A stretch of 17,342 nucleotides of DNA from Bog-752 sp963799395 (GTDB lineage Bacteria > Actinomycetota > Thermoleophilia > UBA2241), in contig CAWCWZ010000018.1 in NCBI GenBank assembly GCA_963799395.1, positions 1 to 17,342 on the forward strand, given 5' to 3'. Below the pieces are notes generated by a model, which ran no database searches, was not told where the DNA came from, and saw only the letters and a list, made by a program, of their open reading frames with translations. Positions within the stretch are counted from its first letter, which is position 1. Each line of letters opens with the position of its first letter. The position numbers and the translations under genes are program-made. Below, in pieces: positions 14,317-17,342 of the stretch.

Positions 14317-14907
14317 TCAGTCGTCTTCGTCTTGGTCGAGCTCATCGCCGAGCTCGTCATCGTCTTCTTCTTCGTCATCGTCTTCTTCTTCGTCGTCGGC
14401 CTTCTCTTCGCCCTGCTCGGCGCGAAAGTCGTCGGGGCTGACCTGGTCGAGGAAGTCGCGGAAGCGTTCGACGATCTCTTCGGTGTCGTCGACCTCGTGC
14501 TCGAACTCTATGGCGTTCTCTTCGATCAGGTCTTCGGCGGCGAAGATGGGCGCGTCGGTGCGCACCGCCAGGGCGAGCGCGTCGCTGGGCCGCGAGTCGA
14601 CCTCGATGTCTTCGCCGTCGCGCGAGAGCGTGAGCAGGGCGTAGAAGGTGTTGTCGCGCAAGGCGGTGACGGTGATGCGCTTGACCTCGGCGTTGAAATG
14701 CTCGATCAGCGAGGTCATGAGGTCGTGGGTCATGGGCCGCGGCAGCTCGGTGCCCTGCAGCTTGATGAGGATGGCGGCCGCTTCGGGGTGGCCGATCCAG
14801 ATGGGCAGGAACTTGTTGCCGTCGACCGTCTTGAGCAGCACGATCGGCTGCTTGCCGATGACGTCGAAGCTCACCCCGTAGATGACCATCTCGTGCACGT
14901 CGTCCAT
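14317..14907 (-). CDS. Bifunctional nuclease (BFN/DUF151) domain protein with acidic tail
   Basis: This 196-residue protein has the BFN/DUF151 domain at residues 1-140: VIYGVSFD, LPIWIGHPEAAAI, PRPMTHDLMTSLIEH, TFYALLTL and DSRPSDALALAVR are signature stretches. Plant relatives have RNase/DNase activity; the bacterial role is poorly defined. The last 33 or so residues are almost entirely Glu and Asp, encoded by a strongly strand-biased tract near 14320-14410. The ATG at 14907 lies seven bases after a TATACT, so translation may be leaderless, though GAGGG overlaps the start region. It is the first gene of a pair with chorismate mutase. Confidence 0.9.
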   Translation of the reverse strand: MDDVHEMVIYGVSFDVIGKQPIVLLKTVDGNKFLPIWIGHPEAAAILIKLQGTELPRPMTHDLMTSLIEHFNAEVKRITVTALRDNTFYALLTLSRDGEDIEVDSRPSDALALAVRTDAPIFAAEDLIEENAIEFEHEVDDTEEIVERFRDFLDQVSPDDFRAEQGEEKADDEEEDDDEEEDDDELGDELDQDEDD

Positions 14908-14914
14908 GACCCTC

Positions 14915-14945
14915 AGTATACGCCGCCTGCGCGCGTTTCTGGCCA
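14915..14945 (-). promoter_or_regulatory. Possible promoter of the BFN-chorismate mutase pair
   Basis: On the minus strand TATACT (plus 14915-14920) is a five-of-six -10. A weak TGGCCA (plus 14940-14945) lies 19 bases upstream of it. The start codon begins seven bases downstream of the -10, implying a leaderless or near-leaderless message. Confidence 0.4.
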
Positions 14946-14993
14946 GTGCCCGAGGCGCCCCGCGGCGAGCTCCGCGGCCGTCGCCGCGCTCGG

Positions 14994-15022
14994 TTGACAG
15001 CCTCCGGGTGCTTGCCTAGACT
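14994..15022 (+). promoter_or_regulatory. Sigma-70-type promoter of tRNA-Ile
   Basis: A consensus TTGACA at 14994-14999 and TAGACT at 15017-15022 are separated by exactly 17 bases. The predicted start is about 8 bases before the mature tRNA. It is the best promoter in the window and fixes the housekeeping -10/-35 style of this organism. Confidence 0.85.
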
Positions 15023-15036
15023 CGGTTGTCCCGCGG

Positions 15037-15113
<77 letters not shown>

Positions 15114-15257
15114 GGCTCGGCCCGCGGCGGGTCCCGGGGGTATAGGGACCGGCGAGAAAGTGAACACCCCGCCTGCTGATCGAGGTCTTCAAGCTCCCTT
15201 GGTTCGAAAGTCGGCGTGCCCGCGGAGCTCATTGTGTCTACCTCATCAGGAAGGCTT
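15114..15257. other. Gene-free spacer with a hairpin and a degenerate tRNA 3' copy
   Basis: No coding sequence is supported here. GGTCCC (15130-15135) and GGGACC (15145-15150) form a 6-bp stem that may end the tRNA transcript, though no T-run follows. Around 15184-15220 the sequence echoes the tRNA 3' half: GAGGTC, then TCCCTTGGTTCGAA (15195-15208) against TCCCTGGTTCGAA in the tRNA, then a CGTGCCC-like end. It could be a decayed attachment-site copy. Confidence 0.35.
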
Positions 15258-15741
15258 CTAGCCTGCTGCAGAGTCGTCCCATGTGCCAAGTCTCGCCTGC
15301 AAGCCCGCGATGCTGAAGTTGTTTTGCTTGCCCTGTCGGACGCCGCCCATTGCTGAGGCACGCATGCGCTCACAATCGAATAGGCCAAAGCGCTTGCTTC
15401 CGGCGGGTTGAGTTGCGTCGACCAAGGCCCACGCAATCGAGCCACTGAGAATCGCGAGGTCGGGCGCGGGGCGTGAAAGAACCCGAACTTGGGGCCCCTC
15501 ACCACGACCGTTGCCGAAGCCAACACCGCCTTGGCGCTGTGCGTTGTAGGCCTTTGCTTCGAGCAGCTTGACATGTGTCACCCCACCGCGGTCCATGAAG
15601 ACGGCGATGTCGAGTCCGAACTGTGTGGGGCAGGACGACGCCGTTGACATGTGCGTCTGCCAGGACTCCCTCAGCTAGCTCAGCAAGGGCCGCCTCAAAG
15701 AGGGCTTCTGGATAGACGCTCTGTGGTTCACCGGGGATCAC
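15258..15741 (-). pseudogene. PD-(D/E)XK nuclease-like protein, one frameshift near 15627-15630
   Basis: The reading frame begins with a GTG at 15741 whose GTGA overlaps the TGA of the Mrr gene, so the two were translationally coupled. It encodes IPGEPQSVYPEALFEAALAELAEGVLADAHVNGVV. Dropping one C from the CCCC run (GGGG at 15627-15630 on the plus strand) carries the frame into PTQFGLDIAVFMDRGG and then VKLLEAKAYNAQRQGG. The spacing D-x(n)-ExK (LDIAVFM ... LLEAK) resembles a PD-(D/E)XK nuclease core. The stop is TAG. I do not recognise the exact family; partnership with Mrr suggests a restriction or defence role. The repaired length is about 160 residues. Confidence 0.55.
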
Positions 15742-16564
15742 AACGCCTCGACCGCCTCATCCTCGAAGTAGTCCGAGTCGAGCCGCTTCACGGCGTAGCT
15801 GGCTACCTCGGTGACCCCTATTCCCGCATCGATCATTAGCTCCGCGAGACGTGGCCCATCGACCAGCACGATGCTCTTGTCGATCTTCTCGACGTAGGCG
15901 AGAGCGTCCTTCGTGAAGTGCGAGGTTGTGATGAGGACGCCCTTCCGCGCTCCATGACCCATGAGTGAACCGGCGAAGGCCTGTACGACCGGCCCGCCGA
16001 CACTGTCCTGCCACCGCTTTGCCTGGATGTAGACCGCCTCGAGGCCGAGCGGATCCTCCTTGATGATGCCATCGATGCCGCCGTCGCCGCTCCCGCCAAC
16101 AGCTTGGCCGGCGTCCTTCCGCGAGCCCCCATAGCCCATGGCAACAAGCAGATCCACGACCAACCGCTCGAAGAAGCTCGGCGAGCAGGACTTGACCTGC
16201 TCCAGAAGGCCAGCGGCGAGCTGGGTGCGCATCTGCTGGTAGCCGCTCTCGAGCAGTTCGATGGGTCCTTGTCGAACGCCCAATCGTCTTCATCCGGCTC
16301 GCCTGTGCCCTCACCGCCATTGACGTGGAAGGCTTGAGGTACGCCATCAGTTCTGCGAATTGCTTGAGGTAGGCGACGCTGATGCCCTGAGGGCACGCAT
16401 CGAGGACCTGTCTGCCTCGGTCGGTAATGGTGTAGTGTGCACGCTTCGGCTGGGTCAGACAATGCGCCCAGACGAGGTACTGCTTGGCCCAGCCGCAGCG
16501 GTTGTAGAAGACCTTTGCCTTGCCGCTCGGCAAGAGCTCGACCAGGTCCTCTTGGCCGAGGGAC
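15738..16564 (-). pseudogene. Mrr-type restriction endonuclease, N-terminally truncated and frameshifted
   Basis: Mrr proteins cut methylated or otherwise modified DNA. The N-terminal winged-helix domain is visible as LVELLPSGKAKVFYNRCGWAKQYL, then KRAHYTITDRGRQVL and ISVAYLKQFAEL. The catalytic Mrr_cat domain follows as FFERLVVDLLVAMGYGG, then SGDGGIDGIIKED (catalytic Asp), then VYIQAKRW, which supplies the QxK of the QAK motif, and GVLITTSHFTKDA. Two one-base losses, near 16322 and near 16263, separate the domains into three frames; restoring them gives a continuous NGGEGTGEPDEDDWAFDKDPIELLES linker read in pieces. The first 35 or so residues are missing because an IS3-type end begins at about 16565. 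Confidence 0.8.
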
Positions 16565-16715
16565 TGAGGCACCCCGGGTTTCCTGGAGGCTCCCACTCCT
16601 TGAGAGGATGGAGCCATGAGTACATCAACGAGGTATCCAGCAGAGGTCCGGGAGCGCGCCGTGCGTATGGTCTTCGAACACGAAGGCGAGTACGGCTCCC
16701 AATGGGCGGCGATCC
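16565..16715 (+). mobile_element. IS3-family insertion sequence, left end and start of OrfA
   Basis: The element appears to begin at 16565 with TGAGGCACCCCGGGTTTCC, typical of IS3-family ends in high-G+C bacteria. OrfA starts at the ATG at 16616 with GGAG upstream and reads STRYPAEVRERAVRMVFEHE, then GEYGSQWAAIQ, the conserved start of the helix-turn-helix transposase subunit. The match ends at about 16715, where transketolase sequence takes over. The rest of the element, including OrfB and the right end, is absent. It interrupts the mrr gene. Confidence 0.75.
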
Positions 16716-17342
16716 AAGACCGCCGGCCATCCCGAATACGGCCACGCCCTCGGGGTCGAAACGACCGCCGGCCCGCTCGGCCAGGGCCTCGCGACCGCGG
16801 TCGGGATGGCGATCGCCGAGCGCGCTCTGGCCGCGCGTTTCGAAGACCTTGTCGACCATTATACCTATGTGATCGCCGGCGACGGCTGCCTGATCGAGGG
16901 CGTCAGCCACGAGGCGATCGACCTCGCGGGCCATCTTCCAGCTCTCCCGCCTGATCGTACTGTGGGACGACAACCAGATCACCATCGACGGCTCGACCTC
17001 GCTTTCGACCGACATGGACCAGCGCGCTCGCTTCGCCGCCGCCGGCTGGCATACGATTGCGATCGACGGCCACAATCCGGCCGCGATCGAGGCCGCTATC
17101 GCGGAGGCGAAGCGCCAAGACCGCCCGACGATGATCGACTGTCGCACCGTGATCGGGTTCGGCGCGCCCAGCAAGCAGGGCACCGAGGCGACGCACGGCG
17201 CGCCGCTCGGCGCGGCGGAGATCGAAGCGGCGCGAGGCCGAACTCGGCTGGCCGCACGCGCCCTTCGAGGTTCCGGCCGAGATCATGACCGCCTGGCGCG
17301 CGGCCGGCGAGCGTTCGCGCGCAAAGCGGTTGGCATGGGAGG
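16716..17342 (+). pseudogene. Transketolase fragment (thiamine-diphosphate domain), frameshifted, runs off the window
   Basis: From AAG at 16716 the sequence reads KTAGHPEYGHALGVETTAGP, then LGQGLATAVGMAIAE, the transketolase cofactor-binding region. GDGCLIEGVSHEAIDLAGHL carries the GDG motif that binds Mg-thiamine diphosphate. An extra C at 16938-16939 shifts the frame into LSRLIVLWDDNQITIDGSTS, RFAAAGWHTIAIDGHNP and VIGFGAPSKQGTEATHGAPLG. Another shift near 17234 leads to AELGWPHAPFEVPAEI. The N-terminal 110 or so residues are missing and the C-terminus is outside the window. The wording of these motifs recalls alphaproteobacterial transketolases more than actinobacterial ones. It is fused directly to the IS3 OrfA start, so it is either a transferred remnant or an assembly artefact. 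Confidence 0.75.

Overview
This is a high-G+C bacterial window whose main content is a methylamine methyltransferase cluster using in-frame amber codons. The style suggests an actinobacterium, possibly Thermoleophilia-like. That is an inference from composition, compact operons with 4-base start/stop overlaps, probable leaderless promoters, and the kind of BFN nuclease, chorismate mutase and methyltransferase genes present. No taxonomic marker in the window settles it.

Left part (1-5204). On the minus strand lie a non-pyrrolysine MttB-superfamily methyltransferase and, downstream, the 5' part of a 3-hydroxyisobutyrate-dehydrogenase-type oxidoreductase. Divergently on the plus strand lie two genes that a standard gene caller would split at amber codons: mtbB (dimethylamine:corrinoid methyltransferase, TAG at 3335-3337) and mttB (trimethylamine:corrinoid methyltransferase, TAG at 4710-4712). 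In both, the frame continues past the TAG into conserved family sequence. The TAG also falls where the archaeal enzymes carry the catalytic pyrrolysine. The cell is therefore predicted to make pyrrolysine. pylT, pylS, pylBCD, the cognate corrinoid proteins, mtmB and a corrinoid:folate methyltransferase are not in the window and should be elsewhere. A 32-bp near-perfect palindrome sits over the predicted mtbB promoter.

Middle (5205-11994). A well-formed promoter with an overlapping inverted repeat precedes a five-gene peptide/nickel-type (Dpp/Opp) ABC transporter: Tat/lipoprotein binding protein, two permeases and two ATPases. A metallo-beta-lactamase-fold hydrolase follows and reads with one frameshift. 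Proximity suggests that the transporter feeds the methyltransferases with a methylated amine or a precursor, but its substrate cannot be read from the sequence.

Right-middle (11995-15113). Here are a 425-residue protein I do not recognise, a decayed SAM-dependent methyltransferase, then on the minus strand a BFN-family nuclease gene and an AroQ-type chorismate mutase gene. A tRNA-Ile(GAU) follows with a near-consensus promoter.

Right end (15114-17342). Downstream of the tRNA the content looks like accessory DNA: a frameshifted PD-(D/E)XK-like protein, a frameshifted Mrr restriction endonuclease truncated by the left end of an IS3-family element, and a frameshifted transketolase fragment of alphaproteobacterial flavour. 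The last junction may be genuine transfer or an assembly chimera. Several frameshifts here lie in short homopolymers, so sequencing error competes with gene decay.
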